Assembly (NCBI RefSeq): GCF_000315915.1
Contig: NC_020190.1
Location: 310,001 to 374,000, forward strand
Source of the DNA: Henningerozyma blattae CBS 6284
Taxonomy: Eukaryota > Ascomycota > Saccharomycetes > Saccharomycetales > Saccharomycetaceae
Direction of reading: 5' to 3'
Length of the DNA stretch: 64,000 nucleotides
Shown in pieces: positions 49,010 through 57,788 of the stretch. The number at the start of each line of letters is the position of its first letter. Positions within the stretch are counted from its first letter, which is position 1. A program made the translations under genes and the position numbers. Below the pieces are notes generated by a model, which did no database searches, had not been told where the DNA came from, and worked only from the letters and a program-made list of their open reading frames with translations.

Positions 49010-49539
49010 TCCGCTATAGCTCTTTGCATCCTATATAAGAATATATCAATTCTCTTGATATATACTCTTGATATATACTCTTGATATATACATTCTCAAT
49101 CAAGATCTTCTGTTTATGTTTTCGTGATCTACAAGATCCAATAACCCTTGGTAACCCTATTTCGAACAACCCTAACCCTGATTCGCGTGCTTTAATAAAT
49201 CTGCAAGATCGAAAAACCCGGTGCCACCAAAAGACATCTTGCGGAGGCACCAAGACCGGTGAACATTAGCTAAGGGCAGCGGCTTCTGGAGTGGCGTTGG
49301 ATCTGTTGGGTGGTTACAAGAATGCTCAACAGATGCAAATCAGGGTGAACTTGTTTAAATTAAAACAGAACCAAGACTTTATTATATCATTATTAGATTA
49401 AACTAGAGGATATTAAAATATAGTACAATATAAGAGAGGCTTCGAAAAAAATAAAACAAAACAAGACAGAATTAAACAAAAAAAAAAGAAGCAGTCTCTC
49501 ATCAACTATAAAACTCACCATCACAAAAATCTTTCAGTA
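49010..49539. promoter_or_regulatory. BRN1-YME1 divergent promoter
   Basis: This 530-bp region contains three perfect 13-bp tandem units (CTCTTGATATATA) at 49052-49090. A GC-richer patch at about 49140-49310 includes CCCTAACCCTG and the inverted pair GGTGCC/GGCACC (about 49219-49245). AT-rich sequence with an A-rich leader precedes YME1. No factor assignment is made. Confidence 0.6.
49052..49090. repeat. Three perfect 13-bp tandem units
   Basis: CTCTTGATATATA repeated three times without a mismatch, followed by a diverged half unit. It sits about 45 bp upstream of the BRN1 start codon on the minus strand. Confidence 0.9.
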
Positions 49540-51948
49540 ATGAGCTTGGCTAATAACAGGATAATGTCTACACTGACAAGAAACAGTGCTCTTCGATTGT
49601 GCTCTGGCTCACTGTATAGGATCAACTACAGGCGGACACAGTTAAGGTTGTACTCAGACTTGAAAAACTCCAACACAACGAATCCATATACACTCAAAAG
49701 TGTAGATATTACTAATGCTAATGATACTTCAACCAGCATTCCAAGAAAGGAGGCTGATCCTATAATACAGGACAATATCAATACAAATGCTTCTGCCAAT
49801 ACCAATCTAAACGCAAATGCAAATGCAAATGTAAATCCATCTCCATCAGTAGAACCAGTAATGATGAGTCAGCAAAATAGTAAACCATTCGATTTTATTA
49901 AGAAGTGGAGTTCTATGCTATCTAGAAACAACTCCAATAACCAAACGGCTAATGATCCTCATAACTTGTTGGCTAGACTAGAACAAGAAGCAAATAGGGA
50001 TCTCACGGACGCACAATCACAAGCTAACTTCTATAAATTGCTATTAAACTCAAATTACCCACAATATGTTATATCAAGGTTTGAAACCCCAGGAATAGCT
50101 TCTTCACCTCTATGTATTGAATATTATACAAAGGCATTGGAAAATGTCGGTAGAAAAGAAGATGCTCAAAATATTAGACAGAATGTGGCTAACCCAGCTA
50201 ATCCATTTATTAATGCTTCTGATTCATCAACTGCTACCTCAGCAGCAGCAGCAGCAGCAGTAGCAGCAGCAGCAACTCCTGGTGCTTCACCTGCTTCTGC
50301 AAGTGCAAGTGCATTCCAATCAAATGCTTATAGTCAATTATATGGTTCCAGAAAAGAACCTCTACATGTTATTGTGACAGAATCTACTTTCACTGTGGTT
50401 TCTAGATGGATTAAATGGTTAATCGTATTGGGTTTGTTGACTTACGGTGTTTCAGAATCATTTAAATATATTACGGAAAATACAAGTTTATTAAAACCTT
50501 CGGAATCTACAGATAAATCCGTCGATGTAGCAAAGACAGATGTTAAATTTGATGACGTTCGTGGTTGTGATGAAGCTCGTGCAGAATTGGAAGAAATTGT
50601 AGATTTCTTAAAAGATCCTGCTAAATATGAATCATTAGGTGGTAAACTACCTAAAGGTGTACTATTAACTGGCCCTCCAGGGACAGGTAAGACTCTGTTA
50701 GCAAGAGCCACTGCAGGTGAAGCAGGTGTAGATTTCCTATTCATGTCAGGCTCAGAATTCGATGAAGTCTATGTTGGGGTTGGTGCTAAACGTATTCGTG
50801 ATTTATTTGCTCAGGCAAGAGCCAAAGCTCCTGCCATCATCTTTATTGATGAATTAGATGCAATTGGTGGTAAACGTAATCCAAAGGATCAAGCTTATGC
50901 TAAACAAACATTAAATCAATTATTAGTAGAACTTGATGGGTTTTCACAAACAACTGGTATTATTATTATTGGTGCAACAAATTTCCCAGATGCTCTAGAT
51001 AAAGCTTTGACAAGACCAGGTAGATTCGATAAAATTGTAAATGTCGATTTACCAGATGTTCGTGGTAGATCTGATATTTTAAGACATCACATGAAAAAGA
51101 TTACTTTGGCACCAGATGTCGATCCAACTATCATTGCTCGTGGTACTCCAGGGCTATCAGGTGCAGAATTGGCTAATTTAGTTAATCAGGCTGCTGTTTA
51201 CGCTTGTCAAAAGAATGCTATTTCTGTTAATATGTCACATTTAGAATGGGCAAAAGATAAGATCTTAATGGGTGCAGAAAAGAAAACAATGGTCTTAACA
51301 GATGCTGTTAGAAGAGCCACTGCCTATCATGAAGCTGGTCATGCTATAATGGCTTTATATACCCCTTCTGCTACTCCATTATACAAAGCCACCATTTTAC
51401 CAAGAGGTAGAGCATTAGGTATTACTTTCCAATTACCTGAAATGGATAAAGTAGACATTACTAAGCAAGAATGTTTGGCTCGTGTAGATGTTTGTATGGG
51501 TGGGAAAGTTGCAGAAGAACTAATATATGGTAAAGACAATACTACGAGTGGTTGTGGTTCTGATTTACAAAACGCAACTCAAACTGTGAGAGCAATGGTT
51601 CAATCTTACGGGATGGGTAGTAGTGTAGGCCCTGTGAATTTATCAGATAATTGGGAATCATGGTCAGGAAAGATTCGTGACACTGCAGATAATGAAGTTA
51701 TTGAAATTTTAAAGAATTCTGAAGATAGATCAAGAAAACTATTGGCGAAAAAAATCAATGAATTACATAGATTAGCTGATGGGTTAGTAGAATACGAAAC
51801 TTTAGATGCAAAGGAAATAAGTAAAGTTTGCAGAGGTGAGCCCATTAATAAACTGAAAACAATAACAAATACTGTGGTCGAAGCACCCGATAGTGATAAA
51901 CGTAAAGAAATTAAAGGTGATAAATCAAAAATTCCAAGTGTTGCATAA
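49540..51948 (+). CDS. YME1: Yme1 i-AAA protease
   Basis: Yme1 is the ATP-dependent metalloprotease of the mitochondrial inner membrane facing the intermembrane space; it degrades unassembled and regulatory proteins. The protein has 802 residues (747 in S. cerevisiae). A basic presequence-like N-terminus is followed by an Asn/Ala-rich stretch and a GCA-repeat-encoded poly-Ala (near 50240-50275). The membrane span is about residue 290 (WIKWLIVLGLLTYGVS). The AAA module has Walker A GPPGTGKT (about 378-385), Walker B IIFIDELDAIGG, and second-region-of-homology TRPGRFDKI. The protease motif HEAGH is at about 597-601, with a third metal ligand Asp in SGCGSDLQNAT. CCL1 is convergent, as for YPR024W-YPR025C. 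Confidence 0.97.
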   Translation: MSLANNRIMSTLTRNSALRLCSGSLYRINYRRTQLRLYSDLKNSNTTNPYTLKSVDITNANDTSTSIPRKEADPIIQDNINTNASANTNLNANANANVNPSPSVEPVMMSQQNSKPFDFIKKWSSMLSRNNSNNQTANDPHNLLARLEQEANRDLTDAQSQANFYKLLLNSNYPQYVISRFETPGIASSPLCIEYYTKALENVGRKEDAQNIRQNVANPANPFINASDSSTATSAAAAAAVAAAATPGASPASASASAFQSNAYSQLYGSRKEPLHVIVTESTFTVVSRWIKWLIVLGLLTYGVSESFKYITENTSLLKPSESTDKSVDVAKTDVKFDDVRGCDEARAELEEIVDFLKDPAKYESLGGKLPKGVLLTGPPGTGKTLLARATAGEAGVDFLFMSGSEFDEVYVGVGAKRIRDLFAQARAKAPAIIFIDELDAIGGKRNPKDQAYAKQTLNQLLVELDGFSQTTGIIIIGATNFPDALDKALTRPGRFDKIVNVDLPDVRGRSDILRHHMKKITLAPDVDPTIIARGTPGLSGAELANLVNQAAVYACQKNAISVNMSHLEWAKDKILMGAEKKTMVLTDAVRRATAYHEAGHAIMALYTPSATPLYKATILPRGRALGITFQLPEMDKVDITKQECLARVDVCMGGKVAEELIYGKDNTTSGCGSDLQNATQTVRAMVQSYGMGSSVGPVNLSDNWESWSGKIRDTADNEVIEILKNSEDRSRKLLAKKINELHRLADGLVEYETLDAKEISKVCRGEPINKLKTITNTVVEAPDSDKRKEIKGDKSKIPSVA

Positions 51949-52518
51949 ATATATAATAATATCGATATGATTTTTCCATCCCTTTTTCTCTCTTCTTATT
52001 TTTTTGGCTTACCTTTTTTTCTATATGCTTCTCCTCACATCACTAACCGGTTAGACACTCAATCATTTTGCATAATCGCATTTCGTTAAATAATTTTAAT
52101 GTATCCTCCCCTCTTCCCATAATTACTCACATACTTTCCAATATACTCATCACCGTATTTTTTTTTCATTACGATTTCAAAAATAGATCATTTCATTTAT
52201 ATTATTTCATATTACATTTTTATTATATTTTTTCTTTTGTTTCACTTTTCTCTAATCGTTTTATTTACTGTATATATTGACAACCAAAGTTTAGATTCAA
52301 TAGATTAAATATTATTAAAATTAATTAAATTTATTATAAAGCTCAAAAAAAGAAAAAAAATTTTTAAAAAAAATAGATAGTGGCCATATATATACAGAGC
52401 ATATATCTCTATTTTATATTTCTATCTCTTTGTTCTATATTATAAAAATCCTTTTTATTAGTGATGCCACTATATACTTAAATGCTATTAAAGATGTAAT
52501 AGTTATGCAGTTTATATT
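51949..52518. other. YME1-CCL1 convergent spacer
   Basis: 570 bp of T-rich then A-rich sequence with both terminators. No gene; a run of A and T homopolymers at about 52345-52370. Confidence 0.6.
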
Positions 52519-53868
52519 TTAAAGTTTTTGCTTCTTTTCATCAGAGGACTCAGTAGACTCTGATGCAGTTGTTGTAGCAGCTGTCTTTCTTTTCAATCTT
52601 TGAATAACATTTCTTGGATTCTGACAATAATAAACTTTGGCTGCAATGCTTTTGGCTTCTTGAACAGACACGTTATTAGGTCTACATATTAATTCACCAC
52701 ATTCGGTAATAATTTTCAATAATTTTTCGTAATGAATTAAATTCTTCACTCTATCCATTTCTTGCCTTTCTTTTATCTTTTCTTTCTCTTTTTCTTCTTC
52801 AGTTAATTTTGAATTTGATGAGGATGGAAATCTTTGAGTAGGCGTCGTTTCGGAAGTAGTTATGGGTGTGGCGCTTGATGAACTTATATCTTGAGGTTGA
52901 CTTTGTTCTTTTGATTCTTTCTCACTGTCATTAGTAGCATTATTATTATTATTATCATTGTTGCTTCCAGTTATTGTTGAATTAGGTTCATTGGAGTTAT
53001 CTTTATTTTGATTTGAATTCTCAGAATTAGAATCAAGCTGTTGTGAAGGGAATTTTGTTTCCAAATATTTTATTATTAAAGTTTCATCTTCCAATAATAG
53101 CATAGCTAAAGTAATCTGAGGAGGAGTATAAAAATAAACTGCATCTGTTAATAAGGCATCTGTTATTCTTTTCTTACATCTATCATAAATTTGGCCCATA
53201 TATTTGACATCAACTTTGTCACGCAATACAGATTGAATATCTAAAAAGAAACCATGCAAGGCTCTATATGGATGATGATTTAATAAAGAAAATTTCAAGC
53301 TTTCTAACAATTGAAATTCATATTTCAAAATTGCTTCCCTTGAAGATTTGGCCTTTTTAGCAAATGAATCAACTCCAATAAAATAATTTTCTGATTTGCA
53401 AGCTAAAAAGATTGTAGTATGAACAGTTGTTTTAGGATCGATTTCCATAACTGAATTCTCCAAGAAAAACCTTCTAAAAAATGAAATTGAGGTTGCAACA
53501 ATTTCTGTTGGCAAATTTAAATGTTGAGCAATAACTTGGACTTTTTTCGTATAGAAATTGATCAACTTTATCTCCTCTTCCATGGTAACTGGGATAGCCT
53601 TTTCACGTATTAAGGTGATTTCTTCTGGTGTGTAATCGTTACTATGATTTTTGATGAATGCTAGTAAATTATCGTTTATTTTTCTGGTTGCTTCTTCATT
53701 GGTTTGGATTCTTTTATTTGCTAGTTGTTCTGGAGTAAATGACCATAATCTATATTGTGTTGAATGTCTATATAAATCATCATCTGAAATTCTTTTATAA
53801 GCTGGTAGTTTGTCTGTGGAAGATGTGGTGGTATCGGACTGATTGCTTTTGAAAGACATCGTTGGCAT
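52519..53868 (-). CDS. CCL1: Ccl1 cyclin H of TFIIH kinase
   Basis: Ccl1 is the cyclin partner of Kin28 in the TFIIK module that phosphorylates the RNA polymerase II C-terminal domain. The first ATG is at 53866-53868 (MPTMSFKSNQ), with a second Met three codons on; the open frame before it lacks ATG. Length is 449 residues (393 in S. cerevisiae). Conserved features are YKRISDDDLYRHSTQYRLWS, the cyclin box KKVQVIAQHLNLPTEIVATS, TIFLACKSENYFIGVDSFAK, FSLLNHHPYRALHGFFLDIQ, and YFYTPPQITLAMLLLEDE. An Asn/Ser/Thr-rich insert lies at about 275-340. Position convergent with YME1 fits YPR025C. Confidence 0.96.
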   Translation of the reverse strand: MPTMSFKSNQSDTTTSSTDKLPAYKRISDDDLYRHSTQYRLWSFTPEQLANKRIQTNEEATRKINDNLLAFIKNHSNDYTPEEITLIREKAIPVTMEEEIKLINFYTKKVQVIAQHLNLPTEIVATSISFFRRFFLENSVMEIDPKTTVHTTIFLACKSENYFIGVDSFAKKAKSSREAILKYEFQLLESLKFSLLNHHPYRALHGFFLDIQSVLRDKVDVKYMGQIYDRCKKRITDALLTDAVYFYTPPQITLAMLLLEDETLIIKYLETKFPSQQLDSNSENSNQNKDNSNEPNSTITGSNNDNNNNNATNDSEKESKEQSQPQDISSSSATPITTSETTPTQRFPSSSNSKLTEEEKEKEKIKERQEMDRVKNLIHYEKLLKIITECGELICRPNNVSVQEAKSIAAKVYYCQNPRNVIQRLKRKTAATTTASESTESSDEKKQKL

Positions 53869-54453
53869 AATGGTCAAAATATAAAATAATAGGTAGGAGA
53901 CAATATTAAATTGATGATGGTGATAGCAGTGATAAATTTCTTAAGTTTTTTTTTTTTTTTTTAAAGACTCATGAAATTTTATCAATATTATTAGATTTTC
54001 TAGTTTCGGAATGTAAAAAATAGTTCTTCAAAATTTAGAAAGATTGTGGTAGATCCAGTTAGGGCATGTGACCAATAGCTTATGTCCAGGAAGCTTGTGT
54101 CTGACGAGACATAGGTCTTATATAAGAGGAACGTTCTGTGAAGATGGATATTCGGAAAGAGTATTCTGTTTAATGAAACAACCAAATTTTATATTAATTC
54201 CTGGCTGAATTCGAAAATCGGGTAACATATACATTCTATGTAGCAAGAATTATAACTGACTGTAGAACAATCTACGACAAAGATTTGTGAGATTTTTACA
54301 TTACGTTGTTATGTTGAAGTTAAAAAAGGAAAATCTATACCATATATTATATGTAATCATTTAAGACTTTGTTTCAAGAAGAATATATTAAATCCAATAA
54401 CGCTTGAATTATGAATCACGTGAAACCCAGTAAATTTCCAATGTTACGTAGTG
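53869..54453. other. CCL1 upstream region
   Basis: Contains a T18-type homopolymer at about 53945-53962 and AT-rich sequence; a TCACGTG core lies at about 54417-54423. The CCL1 promoter must be here. No gene was seen. Confidence 0.55.
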
Positions 54454-54798
54454 TGAGCTACGTTAGTCACGTGTTTAAACCAAGATCACGTGATAAGGGA
54501 ATGAACATGTAGATTAACAAGTAAGTGAATCATGAACATATATTCTATTTAAGAATCTAAAGCTAAAAGAATAAACTAGAGGGTTAAGGTAGAACAAAGA
54601 GGTAAGAACCAGAAAACAAAAAGGACGAGATACAAAAGATGGAAGTGTATAGTGAACAAATCGGAACGTAATAATAATAATAATATTTAACTTACACAGA
54701 CTCAGGTATATAGTTGTATATTTTAATAAACAGTTGGTATTAAACTAGCAGCCAAAAAGATATACTACTGGGAGTAGCGAAGCAAAAAAATTGTTACA
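54454..54798 (+). repeat. 345-bp LTR-like element next to tRNA-Phe
   Basis: Begins TGAGCTACGTTAGTCACGTG and ends CTACTGGGAGTAGCGAAGC...ATTGTTACA. Both ends recur in inverted orientation at 40266-40322, where the middle is deleted. It contains two further CACGTG cores close to the start, a TATTCTATTTAAGA TATA-like element about 100 bp in, and a TAA trinucleotide run. TG...CA ends and placement 15 bp from the 3' end of a tRNA suggest a solo LTR of a Ty-like element; no clear target duplication is visible. Confidence 0.6.
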
Positions 54799-54812
54799 TC
54801 CAAAAATATAAA

Positions 54813-54903
54813 TGCGACTTCTGTGGATCGAACACAGGACCTCCAGATATCTTAAACCGAAGTATTCTTCAGTCTGGCGCTCTCCCAACTGAGCTAAACC
54901 CGC
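54813..54903 (-). tRNA. tRNA-Phe (GAA) with 18-nt intron
   Basis: The complement begins GCGGGTTTAGCTCAGTTGGG and ends with the T arm CTGTGTTCGATCCACAG and acceptor strand AAGTCGCA. The anticodon loop is CTGAAG, followed by an 18-nt intron (complement of 54849-54866), then ATCTGG. This is the usual intron position, one base 3' of the anticodon, as in S. cerevisiae tRNA-Phe. The acceptor stem shows a G5-G68 mismatch where S. cerevisiae has A-U. A T5 run follows the 3' end. Confidence 0.97.
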
Positions 54904-55245
54904 TTATTTTTCTTATTTGTTGATAAATTAGACTGAAGGTGATGTACCATCTGGGGTGAATAGCAAAATACCCCAAAAAAACTATCTTTATAATATCTCA
55001 CCTTTATTACTATCTCACCTTTATTACTATCTTTTCTACCATATTTACGTTACTATATATTATATATGGGAAAATGTCAATTATTTTTTAAAATGTTGTA
55101 CAAATGAAATTTATTTGAATGATTATCTTTTAGAAAAGGGATCACTAAAGAAGAAAAAGATCATCTTCCAATAATGTTACATTTTAACACACGTTATTAT
55201 TTAACCAACTCGCTAATTAATCCAAATAGATGATGATAATTGATA
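54904..55245. other. Upstream flank of tRNA-Phe
   Basis: 342 bp with a duplicated CTCACCTTTATTACTATCT segment at about 54998-55033. The open frames here lack ATG. No gene was seen. Confidence 0.5.
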
Positions 55246-55463
55246 GTACTGGGATTCAAGAGAGTTAGACATTGTTATACAGTGTTTAAGATGTAAAGAC
55301 GATTATTTTATTTAGACATATATAGTAAATACTATAACTAAAATGAATATATTTCTTAAATAGTGTTTTTCGATATAAAAAGAAAAACCACATTTTAAAC
55401 AATAAGTCACGTGATAAAAGTATTTTACCATTTAATGGAAAATGATATAATCATATTCCAGCA
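55246..55463 (-). repeat. 218-bp LTR-like repeat, copy B (inverted)
   Basis: Reverse complement of copy A at 40733-40950, of identical length and with few differences. In its own orientation it starts TGCTGGAATATG at 55463. The flanks GGTAG (55464-55468) and GATAG (55242-55246) match at four of five positions, a possible eroded 5-bp target-site duplication. It lies about 340 bp upstream of tRNA-Phe, a typical yeast LTR location. Confidence 0.75.
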
Positions 55464-56088
55464 GGTAGATTATTTGACATTTAAAACGGTTACAAGATGC
55501 CTATTCTTAACTGTCTGCAACATCACTAGAGAAATTATTATCCCTTTTATCTTTCCTTATTAGCAACCAATTTATCAAAAATGTATATTATTTAAATATT
55601 TTTTTGCAAGGTAAAAAAGAAAGGGAAGATTCAATCATACTTTTTTTTGTAAATGTACGGATTTAAGGTGTTCTTTATTAAGTCAAGTCAAAAAAGGTTA
55701 CCCCTTTGTCCCATCTATTTCTCAAATTCTAGCTAATTGATTTACCCAAACTGGTCATAAATGGCACCAGTGGTAAAAAAAAAACATTTACAATAGAAAT
55801 GAAAAGAGAATTTTTTGTTATAGTTACATATAACAGAATGTAAAGTAAGGTAATGGATAACAATATTTGCCTATTTGGGATGAGGCTCTACACCAACACA
55901 TCACGTATGGGATTTAAATAGATCAATTAATAATTTTGGAAAAATTTCATCTGACAAATTTGTGATTGTATTTAAAGTAAGATAAAACTCTCATTTGGAA
56001 AAACTTATGTGGTTAGAAAATTCTTTAATTTGTGGTATGAACAAATATATTTCAATCCCTAGTTAACTGCTAATGATCCTGAATAGAG
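55464..56088. other. YOP1 upstream region
   Basis: 625 bp of AT-rich sequence that holds the YOP1 promoter. No gene or confident motif was seen. Confidence 0.55.
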
Positions 56089-56934
56089 ATGTCTGATTAC
56101 AAAAAAACTATTGATTCTCAATTTAAACAATTTGATTCGGTATGCAAAAAATATTACTAAATTATATTAAACTTCCCACCTTTATTACTAACAATAGACT
56201 GTGTTTAATTTTTTATCTCGAGTTACCAAGAATAAATATAGAAATATGCTAAAAATAAATATTTGCAACAATTAGAAGAAAGAACTAATATACCAAAATC
56301 CTATTTGGTTGCTGGTTTGGCTGGTATTTATATTTTTATGATATTTATCAACCCAGGTGGGATTGGAGGAATGTTATCCAACTTCAGCGGGTTTGTTTTG
56401 CCAGCTTATTACTCTTTAGTGGCATTGAAGACTCCTGGTGGCCGCGATGACTCTTTGTTATTAATCTATTGGGTTATCTTTTCATTCTTCAGTGTTATTG
56501 AGTTTTGGTCCAGTTGTTTGTTGAAAGTTATACCTTTCTACTGGCTACTGAAAACTGCCTTTTTATTTTATATTGCTGTTCCATCAACTGGGGGTGCTAG
56601 AATTATATACGCAAAAGTCATTGACCCAGCCACTTCTAGATTCCTTGAAAATACTTCTAAAACTAACAGTGTTTCTGCTTCTGCTTCAAACGCTGCCCAC
56701 TCTGCTGCTAGTAAGGTTACTTCTGCTGGTTCTCACATTGGTGCGGCTGCTTCCTCAATGAAGAAACCAGATGGAATCTCTGCTGTCAAAAGTGCAGCTG
56801 TTTCTGCCACTAACAAGACTTCGGATGGTTTTGCTGCTGCTGCTCAAAAAGCCACAGATGTTTATGATCAAGCCAAATCCAAGTCTTCCGGTCTAGGCGA
56901 TGCTATTACAAGCGGTATTTCTTCTCATTCATGA
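56089..56934 (+). CDS. YOP1: Yop1 reticulon-like ER-shaping protein, two exons
   Basis: Yop1 (REEP5/DP1 family) curves ER tubules together with reticulons. The gene is split: exon 1 at 56089-56139 (MSDYKKTIDSQFKQFDS) and exon 2 at 56242-56934, starting KYAKNKYLQQLEERTNIPKS. S. cerevisiae YOP1 has an intron at the same point. Joined, the protein has about 247 residues. The conserved core carries the hairpin membrane segments YLVAGLAGIYIFMIFINPGG, then FVLPAYYSLVALKTP, SFFSVIEFWSSCLLKVIPFYW, and STGGARIIYAKVIDP. The S. cerevisiae protein has 180 residues; here an extra Ser/Ala-rich tail of about 65 residues follows. Its place between CCL1 and ECM21/CSR2 fits YPR028W. Confidence 0.95.
56140..56241 (+). 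other. YOP1 spliceosomal intron
   Basis: 102 nt. The donor is GTATGC (56140-56145), a minor variant of GTATGT. The branch site TACTAAC is perfect (56187-56193). The acceptor is TAG at 56239-56241, 46 nt further on. A TAG five bases after the branch site is too close to be used. Without splicing, the in-frame TAG at the acceptor would block translation. Confidence 0.93.
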
Positions 56935-57095
56935 GCTACGATTTTGCTTTTTTAATCCCAGACATATCTTGATTATGTAACTTAATGCATAGTTGATACC
57001 GTACACCATTCATCATACATTCCCACATGCAAAGTCGAACCTTTAACCTATCAGAGATGTCTCTTATTGCATCTTCCCTAATAGTATTTCTGCTG

Positions 57096-57128
<33 letters not shown>

Positions 57129-57788
57129 GTGTGTGCGTGTATATGTGTATATGTATAAATAAATAAACTATGCATCACCTGACTATCGTCTATTACAATT
57201 TGGCCAGACTCATTCGTTCCTTTATAGTATTTTTAATGTAATATAAAGCTTTATTACGTCCGTTACCCGCACGATAGCGCCGTGCACAGAACACTCCGTG
57301 GTCCTCCATATCGTGCGACAATTCGCGTAGGAACCGAATCGCAGGACAGATTTGCAGAAGGGGTTTTTCTAGACTCAGCTGATTGAGTCCGTTAGCGCTT
57401 GTATTTAACTAGGCATCTTGGTTAAGGAATTATTTGAGGTAGTTTATTCACTGATATTTCATTTAGTTCTTTAGTTTGATGCCTGATATCATAATCTAAA
57501 GATTACAAACAATTCAAAGAATAACGTGTTTTAACCGATATACTGTGTCACTCCTCGACTTTTGTTTTTTTTTTTTTTTTTTTTACAGACCTTCTATTTT
57601 TTAACATTCCTGCTTGGAGTTAATGAAAATTCTCCATATTTTCAGGGGTGGAAACATATCAAGACATTCTACAACCATACTATAGATTTTCTAAAAGCCT
57701 TATTTGGTTTTACGTCATAAATACATACATATATATATATTCCTTTTTGTTATAAAACTATAAAATCGAGATCCAATAACATCATACA
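56935..57788. other. Upstream region of the arrestin gene
   Basis: 854 bp. It contains a TA/GTAT microsatellite (57096-57155), a GC-richer patch (57255-57400) with a Reb1-type TTACCCG at 57263-57269, and a 9-bp inverted repeat (57268-57276 and 57309-57317). A T18-type tract lies at about 57566-57583 and a TATATATATA element near 57727. No gene was seen. Confidence 0.6.
57263..57269 (+). promoter_or_regulatory. Reb1-type site (TTACCCG)
   Basis: TTACCCG is the core recognised by the general regulatory factor Reb1. It lies about 520 bp upstream of the arrestin start, in the GC-richer patch, followed by the inverted repeat arms. Binding is inferred. Confidence 0.45.

Noticed and set aside
49155..49185. 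CCCTAACCCTG resembling telomere repeat
   Set aside because: Only about two units, in a divergent promoter; yeast telomere repeats of this family are different and longer.
54150..54170. ATTCGGAAAG, another possible inverted CDEIII core
   Set aside because: Matches only the central TTCCGAA; flanking CDEIII positions and CDEI/CDEII are absent.
54956..55174. 72-codon frame beside tRNA-Phe
   Set aside because: It starts with GTG and contains a duplicated noncoding segment; no domain and no expected gene.
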